A stretch of DNA of 64,000 nucleotides from an uncultured Eubacterium sp. (GTDB taxonomy: Bacteria; Bacillota; Clostridia; Lachnospirales; Lachnospiraceae): the NCBI GenBank assembly GCA_934338065.1, contig CAKRGX010000002.1, positions 136,167-200,166 on the forward strand, in the 5' to 3' direction. A program made the translations under genes and the position numbers. A model generated the notes under the pieces. That model was not told the DNA's origin. It did no database searches and saw only the letters and a list, made by a program, of their open reading frames with translations. Every line of letters begins with the position of its first letter. Positions within the stretch are counted from its first letter, which is position 1. Of this stretch, positions 9,128-17,228 are shown one piece after another.

Positions 9128-10435
9128 TCAATCAACAGCTCGAAATGCCTCTTCAAGATCCTCGATAATGTCATCAACATTTTCCGTACCAATAGAAAGA
9201 CGAATGGTATTTGGTTTTATTCCCTGATCTGCCAATTCCTGCTCTGTAAGCTGCGAATGTGTCGTTGATGCCGGATGAATAGCCAGTGACTTCACATCTG
9301 CCACATTGGCAAGAAGTGAGAACAGCTCCAGATTATCAATAAAATCTTTTGCCTTCTGTGCATCTCCCTTGATTTCAAAAGTAAAGATAGAACCTCCTCC
9401 ATTTGGGAAATACTTCTGATACAGTTCTTTTTGTTTTTCATCGGAAGTAACTGACGGATGGTTGACTTTCTCCACTTGTGGATGCTGATTCAGATATTGA
9501 ACTACCTTCCGTGCATTTTCCACATGACGCTCCACTCTCAAAGAAAGCGTTTCCAATCCCTGCAAAAAGAGAAACGCATGAAATGGAGAAAGAGTCGCTC
9601 CGGTATCACGAAGCAGAATTGCGCGAATCTTTGTAACAAAAGCTGCCGGACCTGCTGCCTTTGTAAAACTGATACCATGATAGCTTGGATTTGGCTCTGT
9701 TAAGGATTGGAATTTTCCACTTGCTTCCCAGTCAAACTTACCACTATCAACAATGACGCCGCCAATTGCTGTTCCATGTCCACCAATGAACTTTGTCGCA
9801 GAATGTACCACGATATCGGCTCCATACTCAATCGGACGAACAAGATAAGGTGTTGCAAATGTATTATCGATCACCAGAGGTATCTGATGCGCATGTGCCA
9901 GCTTAGCCAGTGCCTCAATATCTACAATATCCGAATTAGGATTTCCCAATGTTTCAATGAAAACAGCTTTTGTATTTTCCTGAATGGCATCCTCTACTTC
10001 TTTGTAATTAAACGGATCCACAAATGTTGTCTGAACACCATAATCCACAAGGGTATGTTCCAGCAGGTTATACGTTCCACCGTAAATATTCTTGGCTGCC
10101 ACAATATGATCTCCTGCATGTGCCAGATTCTGTATCGTATAAGCAATTGCTGCTGCCCCGGATGCAACAGCTAACGCTGCCACGCCACCCTCTAACGCTG
10201 CAATCCTCTGTTCAAATACATCTTCTGTCGGATTGGTCAGACGTCCGTAAATGTTCCCTGCATCTGTTAATCCAAAACGTGCTGCTGCATGTTCACTGTT
10301 GTGAAAAACATAAGATGAAGTAGCATAGATTGGAACTGCTCTTGCATCGGTAACAGGATCTGCCTGCTCCTGTCCTACATGTAACTGTAATGTCTCAAAT
10401 TTTAAATTTCTCTCTTTATATGTTTTCTTGCTCAT
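9128..10435 (-). CDS. metY: O-acetyl-L-homoserine sulfhydrylase
   Basis: This is a PLP enzyme of the Cys/Met metabolism family, 435 residues, converting O-acetylhomoserine plus sulfide to homocysteine in the cytoplasm. The PLP-binding lysine lies in HSATKFIGGHGT near residue 211, and the N-terminal FETLQLHVGQEQ is typical of MetY rather than cystathionine synthases, as is the length. It leads a three-gene group with the ThiF-like and LysR genes and has its own promoter 70-100 bp upstream. Confidence 0.93.
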   Translation of the reverse strand: MSKKTYKERNLKFETLQLHVGQEQADPVTDARAVPIYATSSYVFHNSEHAAARFGLTDAGNIYGRLTNPTEDVFEQRIAALEGGVAALAVASGAAAIAYTIQNLAHAGDHIVAAKNIYGGTYNLLEHTLVDYGVQTTFVDPFNYKEVEDAIQENTKAVFIETLGNPNSDIVDIEALAKLAHAHQIPLVIDNTFATPYLVRPIEYGADIVVHSATKFIGGHGTAIGGVIVDSGKFDWEASGKFQSLTEPNPSYHGISFTKAAGPAAFVTKIRAILLRDTGATLSPFHAFLFLQGLETLSLRVERHVENARKVVQYLNQHPQVEKVNHPSVTSDEKQKELYQKYFPNGGGSIFTFEIKGDAQKAKDFIDNLELFSLLANVADVKSLAIHPASTTHSQLTEQELADQGIKPNTIRLSIGTENVDDIIEDLEEAFRAVD

Positions 10436-10502
10436 AAAAGACTCCTTTCCTCAGGCATCTTTTGCTGCCTTTCTTTGCTGCTTGTTTTCTTAATCTGCAC
10501 TT

Positions 10503-10531
10503 ATCATATCAAAACATTGCGATATTGTCTA
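10503..10531 (-). promoter_or_regulatory. Promoter of metY group
   Basis: TAGACA and TATGAT are separated by exactly 17 bp on the minus strand. Directly upstream (10532-10558) is an AT-rich stretch with repeated ATAACTATAACC/AACTATATAA, a plausible LysR-type activator site. The leader is only about 60 nt, too short for a SAM riboswitch. Confidence 0.65.
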
Positions 10532-10565
10532 ATACTAACATTATATAGTTGGTTATAGTTATCAC

Positions 10566-11087
10566 TTATACCAACTTTTCGTAATCACTTTTTAGAAAAC
10601 GATGATAAATGGTGTGTCCCATCTCCATTTTCACACAATAATAATACTCGTCCACACCGCTGTCAGTAAAATAGATCACATAATCAAAATCTGCTCCCTC
10701 CGGCATTTCTTCACAACAATATTCCCCGAATTCTGCAAATACCCCTTCTATCTGTGATAATGTAAGAAAATGATTTTGTTTAAATGCTTCAACAAGCTCT
10801 GCAAGAAAAGTCGATGGTGATACATTTTTGTGTACGTATTCCACATAATCTGCCGGCGCGCTCACCTCAATACGCTCTTCATGCACACAAAAATGAAAAC
10901 CCGGATAAGCCTTTTCAAGCTCTCTGCACATATCCTTCGGAGTGTCATAAGAACCACCCAGCAGTGTATTTAACGAATCCAACGGATAATAAAAACGCAT
11001 CGTTTCTTTTACAAAGCCCAGCTTAAGCTGGGCCTCTATGATCTGATCGGTAATATTTTTTTGTAGTTGTCTTATATTATTTAACAT
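10566..11087 (-). CDS. DUF3877-like protein of unknown function
   Basis: This is a soluble 173-residue acidic protein with no signal peptide or membrane segment. Its composition and length resemble the clostridial DUF3877 family; I assign it from memory of that family and not from a search. It contains two cysteines in EYCCEE and a run of aromatic residues (DEYYYCVKM) near the C-terminus. Its ATG overlaps the stop codon of the copper ATPase gene by one base (TAATG), so the two are translationally coupled. That link could mean a copper-related role, but nothing in the sequence proves it. Confidence 0.65.
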   Translation of the reverse strand: MLNNIRQLQKNITDQIIEAQLKLGFVKETMRFYYPLDSLNTLLGGSYDTPKDMCRELEKAYPGFHFCVHEERIEVSAPADYVEYVHKNVSPSTFLAELVEAFKQNHFLTLSQIEGVFAEFGEYCCEEMPEGADFDYVIYFTDSGVDEYYYCVKMEMGHTIYHRFLKSDYEKLV

Positions 11088-11296
11088 TATTTTATCTCCA
11101 AAACGGTATAATCTTGTTCTTCTACTGCCTGCTTCAACTGATCATCGCTGATATTACCTTCCAGCGTAACAACGGCTGTTCCAGCCTCATGACTGACAAC
11201 GGCTTCCTGAACTCCATCCAATGCTTCCAGCGCCTTCTTTACGTTTGCCTCACAATGTCCACACATCATTCCTTCAATTTTCATTTCTTTCTTCAT
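11087..11296 (-). CDS. Possible separate CopZ-like copper chaperone from an internal start in copA
   Basis: In frame inside copA, ATG 11296 is preceded by GAGGA (11304-11308) at 7 nt, and the 69-residue product starting MKKEMKIEGMMCGHC would be a complete CopZ-type domain with the expected length and CxxC motif. The stretch before it is a low-complexity linker rich in Asn, Glu and Arg. This is inferred internal initiation; the DNA shows the site but not its use. Confidence 0.45.
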   Translation of the reverse strand: MKKEMKIEGMMCGHCEANVKKALEALDGVQEAVVSHEAGTAVVTLEGNISDDQLKQAVEEQDYTVLEIK

Positions 11297-13618
11297 GTTA
11301 TTTTCCTCACTTTCTATTTCATTCCAGTTATTATTTTTCATTCGTCTGTCTTTTGCTGCATTGTGTATTTTCTTTCTGTTCAATCGCAATGCATTGGTCA
11401 CTACGCAGAAGCTTGACAAACTCATGGCTGCCGCCCCAAACATCGGATCCATCTGCCATCCCAGCAACGGAATCCATACTCCGGCTGCCAGCGGAATCCC
11501 GATGACATTATAAATAAATGCCCAGAATAGATTTTCATGAATATTTCTGAGTGTCCAGCGGCTTAAACGGATTGCTGCCGGTACATCACCAAGCCGGCTC
11601 TTCATCAGCACAACATCGGCTGCATCAATGGCAACATCTGTCCCGGCACCAATTGCAATCCCGATATCTGCCCGGGTCAGTGCCGGAGCATCGTTGATAC
11701 CATCTCCTACCATGGCAACGGTTCCCTTTTTCTGAAGCTCCTGAATAACCGCATCTTTTCCATCCGGTAGAACGCCTGCCACAACCCTGTCCACACCAAC
11801 CTGATCTCCGATAGCCTGCGCCGTCTGTTCATTGTCCCCTGTCAGCATAACGACATGAATTCCCATATTCTGCATTTCCTTTACTGCTTTCGGACTATCC
11901 TCTTTTATCACGTCCGCTACAGCGATCATGCCCATCCATTCATTCTCTCTGGTAAAAAACAAGGGGGTCTTTCCCTCTCCTGCCAGTTGATCTGCTCTCA
12001 TAAGATACTTTTCCGGTATTTCCTTAAGAGATGCAATATATACTTTGCTGCCGCCTTCGATCCTTTGCCCATCGCAGACTGCTCTCAGTCCATTTCCCGG
12101 AAGGATTTCAAATGATTCCACTTCTTCCCTGGTTATCTTTCTTTCCTCAGCATAAACAACAATTGCCTTTGCAAGTGGATGTTCACTTTGCTGCTCAAGG
12201 GAATAGGCCAATTTTATCAATTCTTCTTCTGACGCTCCATCAGCAGGAAGAATATCCGTTACTTTTGGCTCTCCCTTTGTGATCGTTCCCGTCTTATCCA
12301 ATGCTACGATCTGTGTCTTACCTGCCTTTTCTAACGAAGCCGCTGTTTTGAATAAAATGCCCTCTTTCGCACCTATTCCATTTCCAACCATAATGGCTAC
12401 AGGAGTTGCCAGTCCTAGAGCACACGGGCAGCTGATGACTAGCACAGAGATTGCCCTCGCTAACGCATAACCGAACGTCTGACCGGCAATCATCCAGACA
12501 AGAAAAGTAAGTGCAGCAATACCAATTACAATCGGTACAAAAACACCTGATACACGATCGGCTGCTTTAGCGATTGGAGCCTTCGTCGCTGCAGCATCAC
12601 TGACCATCTGAATGATCTGAGATAATGTGGTGTCTTCTCCAACCCGCGTTGCTTCGCAGCGAAGAAATCCGGATTGATTCACTGTAGCAGCCGACACCGC
12701 GTCTCCTGCCTGCTTATCCACCGGAATACTCTCGCCAGTAAGCGCCGCCTCATTTACTGCACTGTTTCCTTGGATTATGACACCATCTATCGGAACATTT
12801 TCCCCAGGGCGAACGACAAAAATATCGCCTTTTTGCACTTGTTCGATTGGAATTATGATCTCTTTATCCTCACGTACTACGGAAGCAGTCTTGGGTGCCA
12901 GTTTCATCAAACCCTTCAGAGCATCCGTTGTACGCCCTTTTGACTTTGCCTCTAACATCTTGCCTACCGTGATCAATGTCAGGATCGTCGCAGCAGACTC
13001 AAAATAAAACTCATGCATATATCTCATGACCGCCTGCATATCCATCCGCATCTGAGCATCCGTCATAGCAAACAGCACATAAGTACTATACCCAAAAGCT
13101 GCACTGGCACCTAAGGCAACCAACGCATCCATATTCGGTGACCGAAGCCATAAACTTTTAAATCCGCGAATAAAAAATTTCTGATTGATAACCATAATGA
13201 TCCCCGTCAGCAAAAGCTGGACAAGTCCCATTGCTACATGATTTTCTGCCAGAAAAGAAGGCAGCGGCCACCCCCACATCATATGTCCCATCGATACATA
13301 CATCAGTACAACGAAAAATATCAGAGAACTCCATAATCGTTTTTTCAAGACAGGGGTCTCGTGATCTGCCAAAGCTTCTTCTGCGTCCGATATACCGGTA
13401 CCTGCAGCCGGCTTTTCTTCTCCCCGGGGAGATGCTTCATATCCGGCATCTTTTACCGCCTTAAGAATAGCTTCCTCAGAAGCGGTGCCTTCCACCCCCA
13501 TTGTGTTAGTCAAAAGGCTTACCGAACATGAAGTTACTCCATCCACCGTATTCACTGCCTTTTCCACACGTGCGCTGCAGGCAGCACAACTCATTCCCCT
13601 GACATGATATTGCTTCAT
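11087..13618 (-). CDS. copA: Copper-exporting P1B-type ATPase with C-terminal CopZ-like domain
   Basis: The 843-residue pump has an N-terminal heavy-metal domain with CAAC (Cys11, Cys14), TGES in the actuator domain, the CPC metal path (CPCALGLATP), the phosphorylated DKTGT near residue 440, the SEHP motif and GDGINDAP. CPC marks Cu+ transport. Beyond the last membrane helices, residues 775-843 form a second heavy-metal domain with CGHC, like a free CopZ chaperone fused to the pump. ATG 13618 is chosen over 13657 because AAGGAG lies 7 nt upstream. The gene has its own promoter with a palindrome and is coupled to the DUF3877-like gene. Confidence 0.94.
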   Translation of the reverse strand: MKQYHVRGMSCAACSARVEKAVNTVDGVTSCSVSLLTNTMGVEGTASEEAILKAVKDAGYEASPRGEEKPAAGTGISDAEEALADHETPVLKKRLWSSLIFFVVLMYVSMGHMMWGWPLPSFLAENHVAMGLVQLLLTGIIMVINQKFFIRGFKSLWLRSPNMDALVALGASAAFGYSTYVLFAMTDAQMRMDMQAVMRYMHEFYFESAATILTLITVGKMLEAKSKGRTTDALKGLMKLAPKTASVVREDKEIIIPIEQVQKGDIFVVRPGENVPIDGVIIQGNSAVNEAALTGESIPVDKQAGDAVSAATVNQSGFLRCEATRVGEDTTLSQIIQMVSDAAATKAPIAKAADRVSGVFVPIVIGIAALTFLVWMIAGQTFGYALARAISVLVISCPCALGLATPVAIMVGNGIGAKEGILFKTAASLEKAGKTQIVALDKTGTITKGEPKVTDILPADGASEEELIKLAYSLEQQSEHPLAKAIVVYAEERKITREEVESFEILPGNGLRAVCDGQRIEGGSKVYIASLKEIPEKYLMRADQLAGEGKTPLFFTRENEWMGMIAVADVIKEDSPKAVKEMQNMGIHVVMLTGDNEQTAQAIGDQVGVDRVVAGVLPDGKDAVIQELQKKGTVAMVGDGINDAPALTRADIGIAIGAGTDVAIDAADVVLMKSRLGDVPAAIRLSRWTLRNIHENLFWAFIYNVIGIPLAAGVWIPLLGWQMDPMFGAAAMSLSSFCVVTNALRLNRKKIHNAAKDRRMKNNNWNEIESEENNMKKEMKIEGMMCGHCEANVKKALEALDGVQEAVVSHEAGTAVVTLEGNISDDQLKQAVEEQDYTVLEIK

Positions 13619-13679
13619 CTTTAATCTCCTTTCCTTATGTATTTCATCTGTTGACATATACTATCTCTGATTTTCATAA

Positions 13680-13708
13680 ATTTTATGTAATCACATTACA
13701 TGAAACAA
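13680..13708 (-). promoter_or_regulatory. copA promoter with perfect palindrome
   Basis: TTGTTT and TAAAAT are 17 bp apart on the minus strand, and between them lies ATGTAAT-CAC-ATTACAT (13685-13701), a perfect 7-bp inverted repeat. A dyad between -35 and -10 fits a repressor or a MerR-type activator. It differs from the CopY box TACAnnTGTA. No regulator gene lies beside it. Confidence 0.5.
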
Positions 13709-13744
13709 AAAAAGCCGGCAAGAAAGCAACTAATCTCACCAGCT
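13706..13744 (-). terminator. Rho-independent terminator after efp
   Basis: On the minus strand an 11-bp stem with three G-U pairs (AGCTGGTGAGA / TCTTGCCGGCT) encloses a 10-nt loop and runs into TTTTTTTG. It lies 16 nt after the efp stop and separates the long aro/argS operon from copA. Confidence 0.85.
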
Positions 13745-13760
13745 CATTTTATTCTATAAC

Positions 13761-14318
13761 TTACAGTCTCTTGAGATACTCACCTGTTCTTGTATCAATC
13801 TGAATCCGGTCTCCCTGATTGACAAAGATAGGAACTGCTACCTGTGCACCGGTCTCTACTGTTGCAGGCTTTGTTACATTTGTTGCGGTATCACCTTTCA
13901 CACCAGGCTCAGTCTCGGTAACTTCCAGTTCTGCAAACATAGGTGGCTCAATTGCAAAAATATTGCCTTTATAAGATACCATCTTAACATTGTCATTTTC
14001 TTTTACAAACTTCATGGAATCACCAACAGCTTCCTCCGTCAGAGCGATCTGCTCAAATGTCTCGTTATCCATAAAGTTATACATCTCACCATCATTATAT
14101 AAATACTGCATCTCTTTCTTATCAATATGAGCCTGTGGGTATTTTTCCGTTGGGCGGAAGGTCTTCTCCACAACACCACCATCGACTACGTTCTTTAACT
14201 TCGTACGTACGAAAGCTGCTCCTTTACCAGGTTTTACATGCTGAAATTCAATAATCTGAAAAACAGTTCCGTCAATCTCCACTGTTAAACCATTTCTGAA
14301 ATCTCCTGCTGATACCAT
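13761..14318 (-). CDS. efp: Elongation factor P
   Basis: EF-P relieves ribosome stalling at polyproline stretches. The 185-residue length is standard, and the KOW-like first domain carries the tip loop [10 protein letters not shown] with the lysine that is modified in many species. The start ATG 14318 ([10 protein letters not shown]) is preceded by AGAGGA and matches known EF-P N-termini; a longer frame exists upstream but is not used. It is the last gene of the operon. The order pepP, 3-dehydroquinase, efp resembles Bacillus yqhT/yqhS/efp. Confidence 0.96.
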   Translation of the reverse strand: MVSAGDFRNGLTVEIDGTVFQIIEFQHVKPGKGAAFVRTKLKNVVDGGVVEKTFRPTEKYPQAHIDKKEMQYLYNDGEMYNFMDNETFEQIALTEEAVGDSMKFVKENDNVKMVSYKGNIFAIEPPMFAELEVTETEPGVKGDTATNVTKPATVETGAQVAVPIFVNQGDRIQIDTRTGEYLKRL

Positions 14319-14382
14319 AGTTTCCTCTCTTTCCGTCGCAGAATACGACAATAAATTCATACTTATCTTAATTTTATTATAT

Positions 14383-15597
14383 TTAGAAGCATTTTTCAAG
14401 TATTTCTTTTGCAATATCACTGATCATCCTATGATCTGTGGATATCTTTACCATAGCAGCTCTCTCATAGAAAGGCTGGCGCTTTTCCATCAGATCACGG
14501 ATATACGCCGTATTCATATTCCCATTGAGAAGAGGACGGTTCTCGCCTGCCTGAACCCGCTCCAGAATCGTCTCCGGCTCTGCTGTGAGAAGTACAATAC
14601 TTCCCATGTTTCTCAATTTTCTTACATTTAACTCCCGAAGAGCCATCCCGCCTCCACATGAAATAATCGCAGGTTTCATTGTTCCCAGTTCATCAATCAT
14701 TTCCGTTTCTAACCGGCGAAAATAACTTTCCCCTTTCTTTTCAAATATTTCCGATATCGAACAGCCCTCCTGCCTTTCAATCCACTCATCGGTGTCAATC
14801 TCCATACGATTTGACTGAACTTTCAGTTCTCTGGATATCGTTGATTTCCCAACACCCATAAAGCCGATCAATATAATATGACGGTTTCCTTTATAAATTT
14901 TGTCAAAGATTTCCCTCATTCTCTCATAGGAAACCTGTCCCGGAGCAGATATCCGGTGTGCACACCCAAAAGATACTTCGGAACCATATAATCCGCCATA
15001 TAGACGTGAATCTACCCCTAATTCTCCCATTGACATAGTAATTAACGGGTAATCCGGGTATTGTTCCTTCATTGCTGCTGTCGCTTCCAGCAGGCAGTCT
15101 ACATCTTCTCTGTTCTGAGGCATGCAGGCTAGCTTTGCCACATCCGCCCCTGCTGTCTTTGCCCTCTGCAATCGTTTCAGGATAGCTGCCCTGGAAGGTG
15201 TCTTTTCAAAATCATGGTAAGAGCCAATGATCTTTGTATGACCAGACTTGTACTGTGAACTCAGCCGGCGCAGCATTTCCTCATCCCGTGCCACTTCAAC
15301 ATCCACATAATCCGCTTTTCCCTGTTTTAATATATCTTCTATCAGAGAAAAATAATCGAACCGGGAACCATTTGGCTCTCCACCCTCCGCTTCGGTACGC
15401 AATGTAACAATCAACTCTTTTTCTCCCAGCAGCGACTTGAGTTCATCGACAACACCCGGCAGTTCTTTTTCATATCCGGCAAAAAAGTCGACACGCCACT
15501 CTACCATCTCAATTGGTAGAGATTGGTATTTTCTTGCGCATGCCGTAATCTGATCCCGAAGTATTTCTACGATAGGTACACATATCTTTGGTTTCAT
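14383..15597 (-). CDS. Fused type I 3-dehydroquinate dehydratase and shikimate kinase (AroD-AroK)
   Basis: Two shikimate-pathway enzymes lie in one 404-residue chain. Residues 1-230 are type I dehydroquinase: EWRVDF, catalytic His128 in [10 protein letters not shown], Schiff-base Lys155 in VAKLACMP, and SRLY/SAPGQ near 197-221. Residues about 240-404 are shikimate kinase: Walker A GFMGVGKS (245-252), EIDTDEW with the substrate aspartates, FRRLE, CGGG (314-317) and RPLL. All key residues are present in both halves, so both activities are expected. The start overlaps the pepP stop by 4 bp (ATGA). The two enzymes act two steps apart, with AroE (dehydroshikimate reduction) between them, so the fusion is not simple channelling. 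Confidence 0.93.
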   Translation of the reverse strand: MKPKICVPIVEILRDQITACARKYQSLPIEMVEWRVDFFAGYEKELPGVVDELKSLLGEKELIVTLRTEAEGGEPNGSRFDYFSLIEDILKQGKADYVDVEVARDEEMLRRLSSQYKSGHTKIIGSYHDFEKTPSRAAILKRLQRAKTAGADVAKLACMPQNREDVDCLLEATAAMKEQYPDYPLITMSMGELGVDSRLYGGLYGSEVSFGCAHRISAPGQVSYERMREIFDKIYKGNRHIILIGFMGVGKSTISRELKVQSNRMEIDTDEWIERQEGCSISEIFEKKGESYFRRLETEMIDELGTMKPAIISCGGGMALRELNVRKLRNMGSIVLLTAEPETILERVQAGENRPLLNGNMNTAYIRDLMEKRQPFYERAAMVKISTDHRMISDIAKEILEKCF

Positions 15598-16682
15598 ATA
15601 GCAAGCTCCATTTCTGACAAACTCTTTGGTGAATGTGTAATATTCTCACATCCTTTTTCCGTTATAATAACTACATCCTCGACCCGAACACCGCCGAACC
15701 CTTCAATATAAATTCCGGGCTCCACTGTGATCACCATCCCCGGCTGAATGATCTGATCTTCTCTTGGCGAAAATGTTGGTTTCTCATGAATCTCCAATCC
15801 AAGAGAATGACCAAGTGCGTGTCCAAAATAATCCCCATAACCAGCACTTTGGATCACCTCACGAGCAAGAAGATCTACTTCTCTTCCCGTCATTCCCGGC
15901 CGGATACCATCCAGTGCTGCCTGCTGTGCCTGAAGAACTGTCTGGTAAATCTGTCTCTGCCTGTCGTCTGCCGGACCGATTACAACTGTCCTTGTCATAT
16001 CCGAACAGTACCCTTTATATAAGCAGCCAAAATCCATCGTGAGAAAATCACCTTTCTGCAATCTTTTGTCCGTCGGCACCGCATGGGGCATCGCAGAATG
16101 AATTCCGGATGCAGCTATTGTATCAAAGCTCGTCCCTTCTGCCCCTTCTTCTTTCATATAAAATTCGAGATACGCTGCTACCTGCTTTTCTGTCATCCCA
16201 GGCTTTATGACCGATAAGATTCTTTGAAAAGCACGATCACCGATTGCCTCTGCCTGTCGGATATATTGCTGCTCATCTGACTTCTTTACTGCACGAAGAT
16301 GATCAATCTCTCCCTTCACAGGCACCAATCTGACACCATCTAATCCCGCTTTATCAAACGCTTCGCGAATCTTTTCATAAGAAGAAAATGTCAGGATCTG
16401 ATCTTCAAACCCTATATTTTTTATTTTTTCTTTTTGAATCTGTTCAACAACAGGAGCATAGTACCCTTCTTTTCCCCATAAACGGACCTCACAATCCGGA
16501 CACTCTTCTTTTGCTGCTATTGTATAACGGGAGTCTGTCACTACCAGATGGCACTTCTCTGAGAAGAACACATAACCTTCCCCTGTGAATCCCGCCATAT
16601 AACGCATATTAGTTGCACCGTTAAAGAGCAATGCATCTATTTCAAGGGATTGAAATATTTTTTTCTGAATTTCTTTTTCCAT
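15594..16682 (-). CDS. pepP: M24-family Xaa-Pro aminopeptidase/dipeptidase
   Basis: This 362-residue cytoplasmic metallopeptidase removes N-terminal residues before proline. It has an N-terminal creatinase-like domain and a pita-bread catalytic domain with the metal ligands in MDFGCLYKGYCSDMTRT (two Asp), GHSLGLEIHE (His), TVEPGIY (Glu) and GVRVED (Glu). GAGGA lies about 7 nt before the ATG. Its first 46 bp overlap the end of the yqeG-like gene in another frame, and its stop overlaps aroD-aroK by 4 bp. YqhT of Bacillus, next to efp, is the likely counterpart. Confidence 0.93.
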   Translation of the reverse strand: MEKEIQKKIFQSLEIDALLFNGATNMRYMAGFTGEGYVFFSEKCHLVVTDSRYTIAAKEECPDCEVRLWGKEGYYAPVVEQIQKEKIKNIGFEDQILTFSSYEKIREAFDKAGLDGVRLVPVKGEIDHLRAVKKSDEQQYIRQAEAIGDRAFQRILSVIKPGMTEKQVAAYLEFYMKEEGAEGTSFDTIAASGIHSAMPHAVPTDKRLQKGDFLTMDFGCLYKGYCSDMTRTVVIGPADDRQRQIYQTVLQAQQAALDGIRPGMTGREVDLLAREVIQSAGYGDYFGHALGHSLGLEIHEKPTFSPREDQIIQPGMVITVEPGIYIEGFGGVRVEDVVIITEKGCENITHSPKSLSEMELAI

Positions 16683-17197
16683 CTGTTCTTCCTCTTTTCT
16701 TCCCGCTTCTTTAACCGATATTCTTTTAAAACAATTCGTTCTAATTTGCGCTTCAATACAATCTGTATTTCTTCTTTTTCATTAATCGGTTTTACAAGAT
16801 AATTTTTTAGTCCAATTCTTTTTGCTCCAAAAATATCGGTAAATAGCTGATCACCAACAAATACCGTATTCTCCGGCCTGGTATTCATTAATTCCATTGC
16901 ATAATAATATCCCTTTTTTGCAGGCTTATGGGCATTAAACACACTATGAACCCCTATTTCCTCATTGAACATATGAACTCGTTTTTTCTTATTATTGGAT
17001 ATCAGACAACATTCAAAACCAATCTTTTTCAACCTGGCAAAAAGCTTCTTGGCCTGCCCTGTTGCCTCTTTTCCATGCTCTACCAGAGTGTTATCAATAT
17101 CAAACAAGATTCCACGAAATCCCTCTTCATATAACTTTTCATAGTCAATGGCATATGTTGATGACACTGTGGTGTCAGGGAAAAAACGTTCAAACAT
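16637..17197 (-). CDS. yqeG: YqeG-family HAD-IIIA phosphatase
   Basis: The HAD nucleophile motif DIDNTLVEHG is at residues 33-42, SNNKKK is motif II, and VGDQLFTD is the motif with the late aspartates. The 186-residue length and highly basic C-terminus (KKREEKRKNRWKKKFRKKY) fit YqeG, which is often linked to ribosome or cell-envelope gene clusters; its substrate is not known. The basic tail is the part that overlaps pepP, so the overlap is real and not a mis-called start. Confidence 0.9.
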   Translation of the reverse strand: MFERFFPDTTVSSTYAIDYEKLYEEGFRGILFDIDNTLVEHGKEATGQAKKLFARLKKIGFECCLISNNKKKRVHMFNEEIGVHSVFNAHKPAKKGYYYAMELMNTRPENTVFVGDQLFTDIFGAKRIGLKNYLVKPINEKEEIQIVLKRKLERIVLKEYRLKKREEKRKNRWKKKFRKKYFNPLK

Positions 17198-17228
17198 AAC
17201 TCTGATTCCTTTCCTATCCTATTTTACC

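Noticed and set aside
10436..10565. SAM riboswitch or T-box upstream of metY
   Set aside because: The leader behind the promoter is only about 60 nt and shows no riboswitch core or terminator hairpin.
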